Below, piece after piece: positions 43,833-52,779 of a DNA stretch of 64,000 nucleotides. Under the pieces are notes generated by a model that did no database searches, was not told where the DNA came from, and saw only the letters and a program-made list of their open reading frames with translations. How positions within the stretch are numbered: position 1 is the stretch's first letter; each line of letters opens with the position of its first letter. The stretch comes from Deltaproteobacteria bacterium HGW-Deltaproteobacteria-2. GTDB taxonomy: Bacteria > Desulfobacterota > Syntrophia > Syntrophales > Smithellaceae. The stretch spans positions 488,899 to 552,898 of the forward strand of contig PHBC01000003.1 of NCBI GenBank assembly GCA_002840505.1, written 5' to 3'. The position numbers and the translations under genes were made by a program.

Positions 43833-44747
43833 CTAATAAGCCGATCTGATATAGCCAGTTGCCTTGTTAATATGGACCTTGTCAACCAGGTCATTATTCT
43901 TTGTCAATATCTCCGCCTCAAAGCTGTCTCCCACATCTTTTATTTTGCCCAACTTCAGGTTGGGGTTTCTGGAAGATTTCAAATAGTCTTTCATCATGGT
44001 TTCGGCTTCCTTTGCAGTAATGGCTTTGGCCATTGGCTGGTGATGCCGACCGTATCCATGGCCAGTGTCAGAACCGTAATAACCGCCCATCATCCCCGGG
44101 CCCATGCCGGACCCCATTCCCCATCCTCTGCTGTATCCGTAACCATGGCCCATACGCAAGGCGTGATCAAACATCACCAGATGCCAGCGGCTCTGAATGA
44201 GTAAGCCATTCAACACCTGAGCCGTATCGCGATCCTCGGCCTTTTTTATGAGCCATTCATAACGGGGCAATAACTTGTTTTCCATTTTTACGCTAAGTTC
44301 GTAAGCGTCCGTCAATGCCTTATTGTCCACGACAGGGGGTGCCTTTCCATCGGCAGGCAGGCCATAGGCGGCAAAGAGCTGCTCTATCCATTCAACGTGA
44401 TTCTCCTCCTGAGGAATGACCATCATATAAGGCATATAAGCATTGAATTTTTCCTGATCGGTCTGATACTGAGCCAAAGATTCTTTTTCCAGTGTCAGAA
44501 TTTCCCTGAGTTTCTGCACCCATTCTGCGTTTTTTGGCGCTGGTAATTTGTCCGGTACTTCAAGCCAGTTACCGCCCATCATGCCATAGCCACCCATCAT
44601 TCCCGGGCCCATGCCATAGCCATAACCGTAGCCGGGTCCCATACCGTAACCATATCCGCCTCTACCGGTCTGACTCTGCACTGTAGCGGTGCCAAGGACA
44701 AAGGCCACAGCCAATATTAATGAAACAATTAAAATTGTCTTCTTCAT
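43833..44747 (-). CDS. exported Gly/Met/Tyr-rich protein with ferritin-like and PepSY-like parts
   Basis: The 304-residue protein has a signal peptide, a Gly-Tyr-Met-Pro repeat region (GYGYGMGPGYGYGYGMGPGM), a helical domain (about 80-200) with EKESLAQYQTD, EENHVEWIEQLF and a SRWHLVMFDHAL helix that looks like a DUF2202-type ferritin-like bundle, a second Gly/Met/His-rich linker, and a C-terminal PepSY-like domain (AITAKEAETMMKDYLKSS, then AEILTKNNDLVDKVHINK). Met- and His-rich segments often bind copper or other metals in the periplasm. AGGAGG precedes the ATG. The SHOCT gene upstream shares the Gly-Tyr-Met character. Confidence 0.75.
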   Translation of the reverse strand: MKKTILIVSLILAVAFVLGTATVQSQTGRGGYGYGMGPGYGYGYGMGPGMMGGYGMMGGNWLEVPDKLPAPKNAEWVQKLREILTLEKESLAQYQTDQEKFNAYMPYMMVIPQEENHVEWIEQLFAAYGLPADGKAPPVVDNKALTDAYELSVKMENKLLPRYEWLIKKAEDRDTAQVLNGLLIQSRWHLVMFDHALRMGHGYGYSRGWGMGSGMGPGMMGGYYGSDTGHGYGRHHQPMAKAITAKEAETMMKDYLKSSRNPNLKLGKIKDVGDSFEAEILTKNNDLVDKVHINKATGYIRSAY

Positions 44748-44843
44748 ACATTCCTCCTTTAGTGGTCTGTATTTTTAAGTTGCGCTAAATACTGACCAAG
44801 CAGGAAGGCCGATCAGTATTTAGCAATAAGGATTTCTTTGATT

Positions 44844-45173
44844 TTATTGTAGCTCGTTTTTCATTCGATCAAAGTCTTCTTTTGTTATTTCACCCTTGGC
44901 ATAACGCTTCTTTAGAATGTCTAGGGGGGACGCCTGTATCTGCCCGATTCCATTCTTCGATTTTACATTCTGAACAATAAAGTAAATCGCTACACCGAGA
45001 AGAATTAAAAACAATATCCCCATAAACATACCTCCATATCCATATCCAAAGCCAAACGGACATCCATAATTTCCAGTGCGATCCCAACCACCCATCATGG
45101 GACCATAAGGTCCCGAACACATGGTTAAGAGTGGCACCAATGCTAAAACAACAAATAAATAAATTTTCTTCAT
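44844..45173 (-). CDS. small membrane SHOCT-domain protein
   Basis: The 109-residue protein has a hydrophobic signal or lipoprotein-like start (LVPLLTMCSGP), a Gly/Tyr/Met-rich loop (GPYGPMMGG, FGFGYGYGGMFMG), one transmembrane helix (ILFLILLGVAIYFIVQNV) and a C-terminal SHOCT motif (DILKKRYAKGEITKEDFDRMK). SHOCT domains mediate oligomerisation. A longer in-frame start exists but the ATG at 45173 has GGAG upstream. It lies 96 bases before the Gly/Met-rich gene on the same strand and may be co-expressed. Confidence 0.82.
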   Translation of the reverse strand: MKKIYLFVVLALVPLLTMCSGPYGPMMGGWDRTGNYGCPFGFGYGYGGMFMGILFLILLGVAIYFIVQNVKSKNGIGQIQASPLDILKKRYAKGEITKEDFDRMKNELQ

Positions 45174-45476
45174 TAATTTTACTCCTTCCCAGGTCATCAT
45201 CCGGCATGGCCTGTTTAACTTGAAGCCACATTTCTCAATCAGCGTAAAAAACGCGTCTTTTACCGTAATTAAATAATCCATTTTCTCCGTGTCAATAGCC
45301 CACCGACCTTGACTTTTTGACTATTGGAGCATATATTATATGTAAACAAATGATTTGTATAGCAATTAATTAGGGAGGTGGTAGGAATCAATTAAGAAAA
45401 AATAATCAAATATGAAGGGGTTGGTGTGAATCAACGAATCAATAATGGTGATAATATATGAAAGGAGGCGATTGTC
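45174..45476. other. divergent intergenic region
   Basis: About 300 bases separate the SHOCT gene from the Usp gene. It holds the promoter at 45309-45337 and an AGGGAGGTGG tract near 45371 without a following gene. No further structure recognised. Confidence 0.45.
45309..45337 (+). promoter_or_regulatory. sigma-70-like promoter, probably for usp
   Basis: TTGACT (45309-45314) and TATATT (45332-45337) with a 17-base spacer, 140 bases before the Usp start. A long leader would result. Called by eye. Confidence 0.4.
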
Positions 45477-45923
45477 ATGTTTGCACCAAAAAGAATTCTC
45501 GTACCGACGGACTTTTCTGATTACTCGGATGAAGCGTTGAAGCAGGCATTAGAACTGGCAAAGCAATATAGTGCCAAGGTTTACCTACTGCACGTTGCAG
45601 AACCTATTAGACAATGTGCTGGAGATTATTGTTTAGATGAATCGAAAGTCAAAGCGGCGGAGAATACCGAAATCCTTCAAGCAAAGGAGAAGATGCAAAA
45701 AGAACTGAAGAAATTTCCCGAATTCCAGGAAATAGAAGTTATTACCGATATCAGGGAAGGAGAACCTGTTCAGGAGATACTCAAAGAGCAAAATGAAAAA
45801 GGTGTTGATTTAATTGTTATGCCTTCTCATGGCAAGACAGGATTTATGAAGAGGCTTATGGGCCTAATTTCTGAGAAAGTGATGGAGGAAGCTAAAAGTT
45901 CCGTTCTTCTTGTCCGACACTAG
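45477..45923 (+). CDS. universal stress protein, UspA family
   Basis: The 148-residue single Usp domain opens KRILVPTDFSDYSDEALKQALELAKQY, contains VYLLHVAEP, EGEPVQEIL and VDLIVMPSHGKTGFMKRLMGLISEKVMEEAKSSVLLV. The ATP-binding loop is G-K-T-G-x8-G-x-(I/S), so nucleotide binding is possible though the usual G-x2-G-x9-G-(S/T) is imperfect. AAGGAGG precedes the ATG. A regulator of stress survival is presumed; the partner is unknown. Confidence 0.93.
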   Translation: MFAPKRILVPTDFSDYSDEALKQALELAKQYSAKVYLLHVAEPIRQCAGDYCLDESKVKAAENTEILQAKEKMQKELKKFPEFQEIEVITDIREGEPVQEILKEQNEKGVDLIVMPSHGKTGFMKRLMGLISEKVMEEAKSSVLLVRH

Positions 45924-45951
45924 TTGGCATAGACCTTAAAAAAAGACCAAA

Positions 45952-45984
45952 GAGAAGGCAGCGTTTATCCGGCGCTGCCTTCTC
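45952..45984. terminator. terminator-like hairpin after usp
   Basis: GAGAAGGCAGCG and CGCTGCCTTCTC, loop TTTATCCGG; it matches the hairpin at 43725-43757 apart from the loop. The T-rich side faces the minus strand. Confidence 0.55.
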
Positions 45985-46113
45985 CGATAAACAAACAATC
46001 CATATATATTTGTCGTAATGGAAATATCGGGGCAGAACAAAACCTGAAAGAATATCATTGTCTGTGGGACACCAGTCAATCCGGAATCATGATATTTTAA
46101 ACTGGTAGAAGGC

Positions 46114-46939
46114 ATGTGGTTTAGAATAACACAACTCGTAAAAGGATGGCTTGGCAGGACAAGGAATATCCGTTCTTTTCCGGCAATCGGCTCTACCTTG
46201 CTGCGGACGTTTCTAATATTGCTGACTATAACACTATTGTCATATGAGACAATCAATCTTTTCTACAAAATTATCAGTTTTCTCCTGACAAAACAAACTG
46301 CCGTCGTCAAGGATCATGTTTCTTCGCCTTTTGTTACAGATTCCCGTTCCATCGAAGATTATGAGATCATTACAGAGCGTAATCTCTTTCGTTCCACTTT
46401 GAAAGCTGTTAAAGATAATGAATTGGATGGAGGGTTTCCTGCGTCTGAAGAAGGATTCACAGACTTTGATTTGAAAGGAACGGTGGCTTGTAATTCTTCA
46501 TTTGGTTATATTTTTATCGAAGATCACAAAAGCAAAAAACAGAAATTCTACCGGTTAGGAGACATGATCGGTTCTAGCAAACTGATTATCTGAAGATCAG
46601 TCACGTCCCGGTTCACCTTACAGAAATTTAACCCTGAACAGACAAACAGTAAACAATAATTTAAGTAATCTGAACGCCCTGATGAAAGGAGCTATGGTGC
46701 GTCCATTTATGCCTAAAGGCGTGCATGAGGGATTCGTTATTTCCAACATTCTCCCGAGCAGTCTCTATGAAAAGATGGGATTGCAAAACGGCGATATATT
46801 AATCGATATCAACGACAAAAAGATAATAGGTGCCGTCAGCCTTCTACGGGCGGTAGATCTAATGAAGTCCGGCAACAGCATCTCTTTAAATATTAAAAGA
46901 AAAGGACAATCAGAAACAATCAAATATTCCTTTGAATAA
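46114..46939 (+). pseudogene. gspC: type II secretion GspC-like gene, broken by frameshift and internal deletion
   Basis: The first frame (46114-46593, 159 codons) encodes a membrane helix and the start of the HR domain (YEIITERNLFRSTLK, FDLKGTVACNSSFGYIFIED, YRLGDMIG) and stops at TGA. The second frame, open from 46586, encodes NLTLNRQTVNNNLSNLNALM, then a PDZ domain (VISNILPSSLYEKMGLQNGDILIDIN) to 46939. These are consecutive parts of GspC, but the segment between them is too short for the rest of the HR domain. A +1 frame change plus a deletion near 46586-46620 explains it. No other gsp gene is in the window. Two separate short proteins are the alternative. Confidence 0.65.
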
Positions 46940-47030
46940 TTGATTCAATGATTGTTTTTCTTTCCGGTGACATCGGCATGAGGGAAAACACTGTTTGCCG
47001 CAATTAACCCGCCATTTTTACCTGAAATAA

Positions 47031-47567
47031 TTATTGCCCAACGCCCGGAAGCTTATTGAACTCTTCTATTACTTTATTGCTGAAATCCCTTTCTTTTGCA
47101 TAATAGGGTACCGGCATACGGGCAATGTCGATTACTAAAGTATATTTTTCTTTTTCAGCTACTTTGCGCACGACCTTGGTAATTTGGGGAATCAGTTTGC
47201 TGGAGGCATCTTGATCCCGTACTTTCAGTTCTTTATTTGTATCCTCAACCAATAATTGATAATCGCGTAATTTTCTTTGATAACTAGTTCCCTTTTCCCG
47301 GCGGGCATTTTCCGTCATAATAGGACCCTGTTTATCCAATTCTTCCTTAAGATTCTTCATATCTTTTTCTGCAGCAGCAATTGCTTCTCGTTTTTTATCA
47401 TACAATTGTTTGAATTCTTTCGCTGCTTTTTTACCGGCATCCGTGTTCTTCATTATTTCCGATAAGTTGATAAAACCAATTTTGCTTTCAGCGGCGTAAT
47501 CATTTGTGCTTATTAGAAAAGAAACCATCAGGACAAATCCGGCAATAAGATAAATTTTCTTTCTCAT
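47031..47567 (-). CDS. OmpH/Skp-family periplasmic chaperone
   Basis: The 178-residue protein has a signal peptide (cleaved near DYAAES) and then the OmpH pattern: KIGFINLSEIMKNTDAGKKAAKEFKQLYDKKREAI, a long coiled coil (about 60-115) and the C-terminal strand VAEKEKYTLVIDIARMPVPYY. Skp-like trimers carry unfolded outer-membrane proteins across the periplasm. It is convergent with the broken gspC and upstream of nothing obvious, unlike its usual place next to bamA/lpxD. Confidence 0.9.
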   Translation of the reverse strand: MRKKIYLIAGFVLMVSFLISTNDYAAESKIGFINLSEIMKNTDAGKKAAKEFKQLYDKKREAIAAAEKDMKNLKEELDKQGPIMTENARREKGTSYQRKLRDYQLLVEDTNKELKVRDQDASSKLIPQITKVVRKVAEKEKYTLVIDIARMPVPYYAKERDFSNKVIEEFNKLPGVGQ

Positions 47568-47806
47568 ACAAAAGCTCCTAATAATTATGAATAATTTTTA
47601 TAAAATTACCATATTGGTAATGGAATAGAATGAATCACCTGCAATGGATACAATTGAGATAAAATTTTTGTTAGACTCCGGAGCTATAAATCCGCTATTA
47701 ATTCATAGCCTCCCGGAGTCTCTGGAAAAGGAGGTTAAGCTTTTTCCAGTAAATAATAAATGTGCATTAATTTCCCTGATAATTGACTAATAAATATTTC
47801 CACATG

Positions 47807-48400
47807 TTAGTTATTAATAACAAATTTATCTCTCCTGTTTTTTACCCATGCTTCTTCATTATGAGCGGGATCAAGAGGACGCTCCATGCCATAACTGATT
47901 GTTTCGATCCTTTTTGAGGTTACGCCGGAATTAACCAGAAATTTCTTTGCTTCTTGTGCCCGTCTGTTACCCAGCGCTAGATTATATTCTGAAGTGCCTC
48001 TCTCGTCGCAATGTCCCTCAATGACAATTTTGATATTCTTGTTTTTTAGAAGGTAATCTGCGTGTCTGGAAAGAATTTTTCTGTCTTCCGGGCGGATACT
48101 ATAGCTATCAAAATCAAAATGAATATCCGTGAGATCAGATGTGGTCTGTGACACTGCCTGTGCCCTAGCCGTTTGTTCTTTGCTATTGCTTTGTTTTGTC
48201 GATTTGCTCACTGTGTTGTTCTGCTCATTTTGATTTGCTGATTTTCCGGCTGTTCCAGACTGCCCATTCTTTTTGATGGCCGATTCATTTTGAGTATAAG
48301 CAGTTCCCTCACTTTTTATTATTTGTTTTTCTGCACATCCCGCATAGGCCATGACAAAAACAATCAGACTCAAAAAAATAATCGATTTTCTCATTTTCAT
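47807..48400 (-). CDS. pal: Pal-like OmpA-domain lipoprotein
   Basis: The 197-residue protein has a lipoprotein signal (VMAYAGC), a Ser/Asn/Gln/Lys-rich linker (about 25-90) and an OmpA C-terminal peptidoglycan-binding domain: DIHFDFDSYSIRPEDRKIL, VIEGHCDERGTSEYNLALGNRRA and VTSKRIETISYGMERP. The NLALGNRRA and GHCDERG motifs mark the Pal branch. It tethers the outer membrane to peptidoglycan. No tol genes are near. An imperfect hairpin (ACTCCGG...CCGGAGT, 47674-47721) lies in the gap towards the Skp-like gene. Confidence 0.9.
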   Translation of the reverse strand: MKMRKSIIFLSLIVFVMAYAGCAEKQIIKSEGTAYTQNESAIKKNGQSGTAGKSANQNEQNNTVSKSTKQSNSKEQTARAQAVSQTTSDLTDIHFDFDSYSIRPEDRKILSRHADYLLKNKNIKIVIEGHCDERGTSEYNLALGNRRAQEAKKFLVNSGVTSKRIETISYGMERPLDPAHNEEAWVKNRRDKFVINN

Positions 48401-48715
48401 AATTTGTCTTCTTAAGAATTTATTATTAACAGTTACAATAAGTATCTTTGCTTTAAATTAGTCATCTTTCTTTAGTGCTTTTTCCGCACAATTAAAGTTT
48501 AGAAAAGTGTTCTTTAGTGAATGGAATATAAAATAGAAAGCAAAAACCGATATTAGTATTACGTTTCCTCTTTGGGAATTTAGCAAATAAGCAATTCGGG
48601 AAATTTTTGCCATGATGAAATTAGTTATATGATCCAAATTATTTAGTTGCATAACATGCTCTCAAAAACATCAACTCTTGTCCGCAAGAGAAGGACGGTA
48701 GCGAGTACTATCTGT
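48401..48715. other. 315-bp region without a supported gene
   Basis: A 64-codon frame on the minus strand (48458-48652) with one hydrophobic stretch lacks a ribosome-binding site. I see no other structure. Confidence 0.4.
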
Positions 48716-49168
48716 TTATTGCTTTTTAAAATTGTCCGTGGACTTGATTTTTTGTAGTAAATAAACAATTACTCTATTGCTTCCCTCGTCCCATCTATAA
48801 AGTTTTATTGAACTGTAATTTCTTGTATGAATTACATAGCCTACAAGAATTTTCTTATTGTTCTGATTGATGAAACAAATATTTCTACCTCTTTCGCCTA
48901 AATACCCGACAAATTCCCATGATGTTTTTTCCCCATTACTTATGCTTTCCGCATCGCCCTTAAACTCTAAATACGACTGTTCTAAAATATTGAGACTTAT
49001 GGAATCCTTTTGTGATGTAAAGCCCGTAGAAGTTGCCTTATACAATGCTTTTCCTACCCACTTTCCTTTTAGAAAAGGGATAAGTTCTTGTCCTTGAGCC
49101 AAAGAACTATTGAATAGTGTACAGGAAATAATAATTATGATCAGAACATTCTTTTTTAATAATCTCAT
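48716..49168 (-). CDS. exported hypothetical protein
   Basis: The 150-residue protein has a signal peptide (KKNVLIIIIISCTLFNSSLAQGQ) followed by a beta-rich domain: FLKGKWVGKALYKATSTG, SYLEFKGDAES, WEFVGYLGE, NNKKILVGYVIHTRN. The G-x-W-x-G opening recalls small lipocalin-like or DUF-type avidin folds, but no family is recognised. No strong Shine-Dalgarno; GATAAAA lies upstream. It is divergent from the MarR gene at 49322. Confidence 0.65.
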   Translation of the reverse strand: MRLLKKNVLIIIIISCTLFNSSLAQGQELIPFLKGKWVGKALYKATSTGFTSQKDSISLNILEQSYLEFKGDAESISNGEKTSWEFVGYLGERGRNICFINQNNKKILVGYVIHTRNYSSIKLYRWDEGSNRVIVYLLQKIKSTDNFKKQ

Positions 49169-49261
49169 TAATTTTATCCTTGGTAATATTATTCTTTACT
49201 TTTATTATTTGTTATGCTAATCGCTTAATAAAGCTACAGATAATGATTTCTACACAATTGA

Positions 49262-49273
49262 TTTGCATGCAAA
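49262..49273. promoter_or_regulatory. 12-bp palindrome, candidate MarR operator
   Basis: TTTGCATGCAAA is a perfect palindrome 49 bases before the MarR start and within the divergent promoter region. Its position suits autoregulation. Confidence 0.35.
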
Positions 49274-49321
49274 CTATATCGGCTATGACAAAATTGCAAG
49301 AACTTTTTTAAAGGATGTGCC

Positions 49322-49852
49322 ATGAGCAAAAAAAGCCCTATCATATCAAACATTATCGACAATCTTAGACGAGTATTCCAAATTTTGAATGAGCAATCCA
49401 AAAAAGTTGAAAGAGAAACCGGATTGACCAGTCCTCAACTCTGGGCAATAAAAACAATTAATGAAAATTCACCGGTTAATGTTTCAGATCTAGCCAATAA
49501 GTTATATCTGCATCCTGCTACCGTTATAGGCATTATTGATCGTTTAGAGAAACAGGATTTGGTTACAAGACGCCGGTCTAAAGACGATCGCCGTGTTGTT
49601 TGGATTGAATTGACAAGCAAAGGGCATAATCTGGTAAAATCGGCCCCGGAAGTTGCGCAGGGTTTACTTGTTGCGGGGTTAGAGGAAATTTCAGGAAACA
49701 ATCTTATAGAAATTGACAGATCAATGAAGCTTCTAGTTAAAATATTCGGTGCCCAAAAAACACCGCCCAAACTTATCCGCTCAACTGAAGTTAATGTACC
49801 GAATGATACGGATATTCAAAAGTCTGATAAACGTAAAAAACTAAGACTCTAA
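49322..49852 (+). CDS. MarR-family transcriptional regulator
   Basis: The 176-residue protein has a MarR winged helix: LTSPQLWAIKTINENSPVNVSDLANKLYLHPATVIGIIDRLEKQDLVTRRRSKDDRRVVWIELTSKG covers residues 35-100, including the DDRR wing. A basic C-terminal tail (about 150-176) is extra. It is the first gene on the plus strand before the ROK/GH15/trehalose genes and may regulate them, though 180 bases separate it from the ROK gene. Confidence 0.92.
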   Translation: MSKKSPIISNIIDNLRRVFQILNEQSKKVERETGLTSPQLWAIKTINENSPVNVSDLANKLYLHPATVIGIIDRLEKQDLVTRRRSKDDRRVVWIELTSKGHNLVKSAPEVAQGLLVAGLEEISGNNLIEIDRSMKLLVKIFGAQKTPPKLIRSTEVNVPNDTDIQKSDKRKKLRL

Positions 49853-50035
49853 TAAGTACCAATCAGTAATTTTGGAATCGCTTCAAATAATCGGGATACC
49901 TAATTTTTTAACAGACATCATGTTTCCATAGATTGAGTAATCTAACAAATGAGTATAAACTTCTTATTGAATATAATTATAGTCTCTTTAAATATGAACA
50001 CTTGTTTGGGAAGTTAGAAATCCAAGGAGAACTAC

Positions 50036-50998
50036 ATGTCCAACATGAATATCGTTTTAGGAATCGATATTGGTGGAACAAATACATCCTTTGGATTTGT
50101 CGATCGTGCAGGAACTATAATCGCTGAAACGTCTATGGGAACAAAGTCCAATGATGCGGCGGAAGACTTTGTGACCCGGCTTCATCACCGGATTGAAGAG
50201 GTTAGAACCGGCTTGCCGTCACATCATTTGTGCGGCATCGGTATCGGCGCCCCTAATGCCAATTATTATCGGGGAACCATTGAAAAAGCTGTGCATCTAA
50301 ACTGGGGAGAAACTGTAGATTTTGCCGGATTGATGCGGGCGTATTATAATATTCCTGTTTCCATCACAAACGACGCGAATGCCGCTGCCATTGGAGAGAT
50401 GCTTTTCGGCAACGCCCGTGGGATGAAAAACTTTATGGTTATTACCCTGGGGACTGGTTTAGGTAGCGGCATAGTGGTTGATGGCCGTTTGCTCTATGGG
50501 AATAGAGGCTTCGCGAGAGAACTTGGACATACGGTGGTCGATCCAGCGGGACGACAGTGCAGATGCGGTAAAAAGGGATGCCTGGAGACATACGCTTCAG
50601 CTACTGGCCTTGTGAGAACTGCTTTGTTACTCATCACGGAACGATGTGATCCGAGTCTATTAAGAACAATGGACTTTCAAAAAATAACTTCAAAGATGAT
50701 CTTTGATCTTGCCCAAAAAGGAGATGCAATTGCTTTGGAAGCTTTTGATCAAACCGCAAAGATTTTAGGAATGAAGTTGGCCGACGCTGTTGCGCTTACT
50801 GGTCCTGAAGCAATTTTTCTTTCAGGTGGATTGTCCATGGCGGGTGACATTTTGTTAAAACCGACACAGCAATACATGGAAGAGTTCCTATTTCATGCAT
50901 ACAAAGGCTCTGTAAAACTGATGTTGTCCGGAATGGCACCAGGTAAAAGTGCCATATTAGGAGCGGCAGCACTCATTTGGAGCGAGTTGGATTTATGA
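50036..50998 (+). CDS. ROK-family sugar kinase (glucokinase-like)
   Basis: The 320-residue protein has the N-terminal ATP phosphate motif LGIDIGGTNTSFGFVD, the catalytic Asp in ITNDANAAAIGE, the ROK signature GTGLGSGIVVDGRLLYGNRGFARELGH, and the zinc-binding CRCGKKGCLETYAS. There is no N-terminal DNA-binding domain, so it is a kinase, most likely glucokinase. This suits the following genes, which release glucose from trehalose or glucan and build trehalose. AAGGAG precedes the ATG. Confidence 0.92.
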   Translation: MSNMNIVLGIDIGGTNTSFGFVDRAGTIIAETSMGTKSNDAAEDFVTRLHHRIEEVRTGLPSHHLCGIGIGAPNANYYRGTIEKAVHLNWGETVDFAGLMRAYYNIPVSITNDANAAAIGEMLFGNARGMKNFMVITLGTGLGSGIVVDGRLLYGNRGFARELGHTVVDPAGRQCRCGKKGCLETYASATGLVRTALLLITERCDPSLLRTMDFQKITSKMIFDLAQKGDAIALEAFDQTAKILGMKLADAVALTGPEAIFLSGGLSMAGDILLKPTQQYMEEFLFHAYKGSVKLMLSGMAPGKSAILGAAALIWSELDL

Positions 50999-51037
50999 TT
51001 GAAGTAGTAGAAACATCAACAATATGAGGATCATGTT

Positions 51038-52762
51038 ATGAAAAACTCTCTTGAACTAGGGTTAATCGGCAACTGTCACATAGGCGCCTTGATAGATGAA
51101 TACGCTGAATTTGTGTGGTTTTGTTTACCTCGTTTTGACGGCGATCCGGTATTCTGTTCTCTTCTCAATGAACATCCGGATAGAGAAGGTTCCGGGTACT
51201 GCACTATTGAACTGCTGGATATGGTTGAAAGTAAACAGTTCTATCTGGCCAATACAGCTGTTCTGATCACACGCCTTACGGATAAACATGGTGCGATCAT
51301 AGAAGTTACTGATTTTGCACCACGATTTCATCAGTATGGACGTATGTTCATGCCCATTATGATTATTCGGCAAATCCGTCGAATTCAAGGAACGCCACGC
51401 ATATGCATACGGATTCGTCCTACGTACGAATATGGCAGTAATAGCTGCTCCATTTCCGTAACTGCGATACTGGAAGAAACTCCTTTCTTTCTCGAAGATA
51501 CAGCTACTCTTATTTTCGGACCGGACGAAACTATTCCAGATGCCATTGGTGAATTATCCCGTCGTTTTTTAGAAGAAACCATCGTCCATTGGCATGATTG
51601 GGTAAGGGACTTATCCATCCCATATGAATGGCAGGAAGAGGTTATTCGTGCGGCAATTACTTTAAAGCTAAACACATTTGAGGATACAGGCGCCATTATA
51701 GCGGCTATGACCACTTCTATTCCCGAAGCACCGGGCTCCTGTCGCAACTGGGATTATCGGTACTGCTGGCTTCGTGATTCCTATTTTGTTGTCAACGCAT
51801 TAAATCGCCTCAGCACAACAAACACGATGGAACGTTACCTAAGCTATCTTATCAATATCGTGGCTGGATCGCCAAGTGGCCGTATTCAACCCGTCTATGG
51901 CATAGATGGCAGGGCAAAATTGGACGAGAGGGAGATGAACAGTCTTCCCGGATACAGAGGCATGGGACCTGTTAGGGTTGGCAATCAAGCCTGCGAACAA
52001 GTCCAACACGATGTCTACGGTTCAGCAATACTGGCAGTGGCTCACGTGTTCTTTGATAAGCGTCTTGCACACAGAGGCGTTAATGCTCTCTTTACACGGT
52101 TGGAAAGTCTGGGTGAAATAGCCTTTATAGTTCATGATCATCCGGATTCGGGGCCATGGGAAGCAAGAAAAAATCTTCGCATTAATACCTTTTCCAGTAT
52201 TATGTGCTGGGCGGCATGTGACCGTCTGGCCAGAATCGCCGTACACCTCAGCCTAATGGAACGTGCCGTTTACTGGCGGAAAAAGGCAGATGAAATTCAT
52301 GCCACAATATGCAGGCGAGCATGGAATGAAAAAAAACAGACTTTTACCGCGACATTCGAAGGAGATTTTCTCGATGCCAGCCTGCTTCTTATCCATGACA
52401 TAGGATTTCTGCCGGCGGATGATCCGCGCTTCGCCAAAACGGTGGCCGCCATTGAACGGGAACTCAAACACGATAATTATATTTACCGTTATGTAGAGAC
52501 AGATGATTTCGGCATACCGGAAAACGCATTTGTGGTCTGCACTTTCTGGTATATTTATGCCCTGGTTGCTCTGAACCGCGGTGCTGAAGCCCGCGAGTTA
52601 TTTGAAAATATTCTGACACGGCGTAGCCGGCACGGACTTCTTGCCGAACACATTGACCCACGCACAGGCGAACCATGGGGGAACTTTGTCCAGACTTACA
52701 GCATGGTAGGGCTTATCAATTCCGCTATACGCCTCAGCAAACGCTGGGACAGCGCATTTTAA
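51038..52762 (+). CDS. glycoside hydrolase family 15 protein (glucoamylase/trehalase-like)
   Basis: The 574-residue cytoplasmic protein has the N-terminal beta domain (LGLIGNCHIGALIDEYAEFVWFCLPRFDGDPVF) and the (alpha/alpha)6 barrel with the RNWDYRYCWLRDSYFVVNAL motif, GYRGMGPVRVGNQACEQVQHDVYGS and the C-terminal LLAEHIDPRTGEPWGNFVQTYSMVGL, where the catalytic base Glu is expected. GH15 enzymes release glucose from alpha-glucans or trehalose. In the company of OtsA and OtsB, a trehalase is attractive but not proven. It follows the ROK kinase by 39 bases. Confidence 0.9.
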   Translation: MKNSLELGLIGNCHIGALIDEYAEFVWFCLPRFDGDPVFCSLLNEHPDREGSGYCTIELLDMVESKQFYLANTAVLITRLTDKHGAIIEVTDFAPRFHQYGRMFMPIMIIRQIRRIQGTPRICIRIRPTYEYGSNSCSISVTAILEETPFFLEDTATLIFGPDETIPDAIGELSRRFLEETIVHWHDWVRDLSIPYEWQEEVIRAAITLKLNTFEDTGAIIAAMTTSIPEAPGSCRNWDYRYCWLRDSYFVVNALNRLSTTNTMERYLSYLINIVAGSPSGRIQPVYGIDGRAKLDEREMNSLPGYRGMGPVRVGNQACEQVQHDVYGSAILAVAHVFFDKRLAHRGVNALFTRLESLGEIAFIVHDHPDSGPWEARKNLRINTFSSIMCWAACDRLARIAVHLSLMERAVYWRKKADEIHATICRRAWNEKKQTFTATFEGDFLDASLLLIHDIGFLPADDPRFAKTVAAIERELKHDNYIYRYVETDDFGIPENAFVVCTFWYIYALVALNRGAEARELFENILTRRSRHGLLAEHIDPRTGEPWGNFVQTYSMVGLINSAIRLSKRWDSAF

Positions 52763-52779
52763 AAGGAGGAGATATATAA

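Noticed and set aside
48458-48652. 64-codon frame with a hydrophobic stretch on the minus strand
   Set aside because: No Shine-Dalgarno, AT-rich and no family similarity; I cannot support it as a gene.
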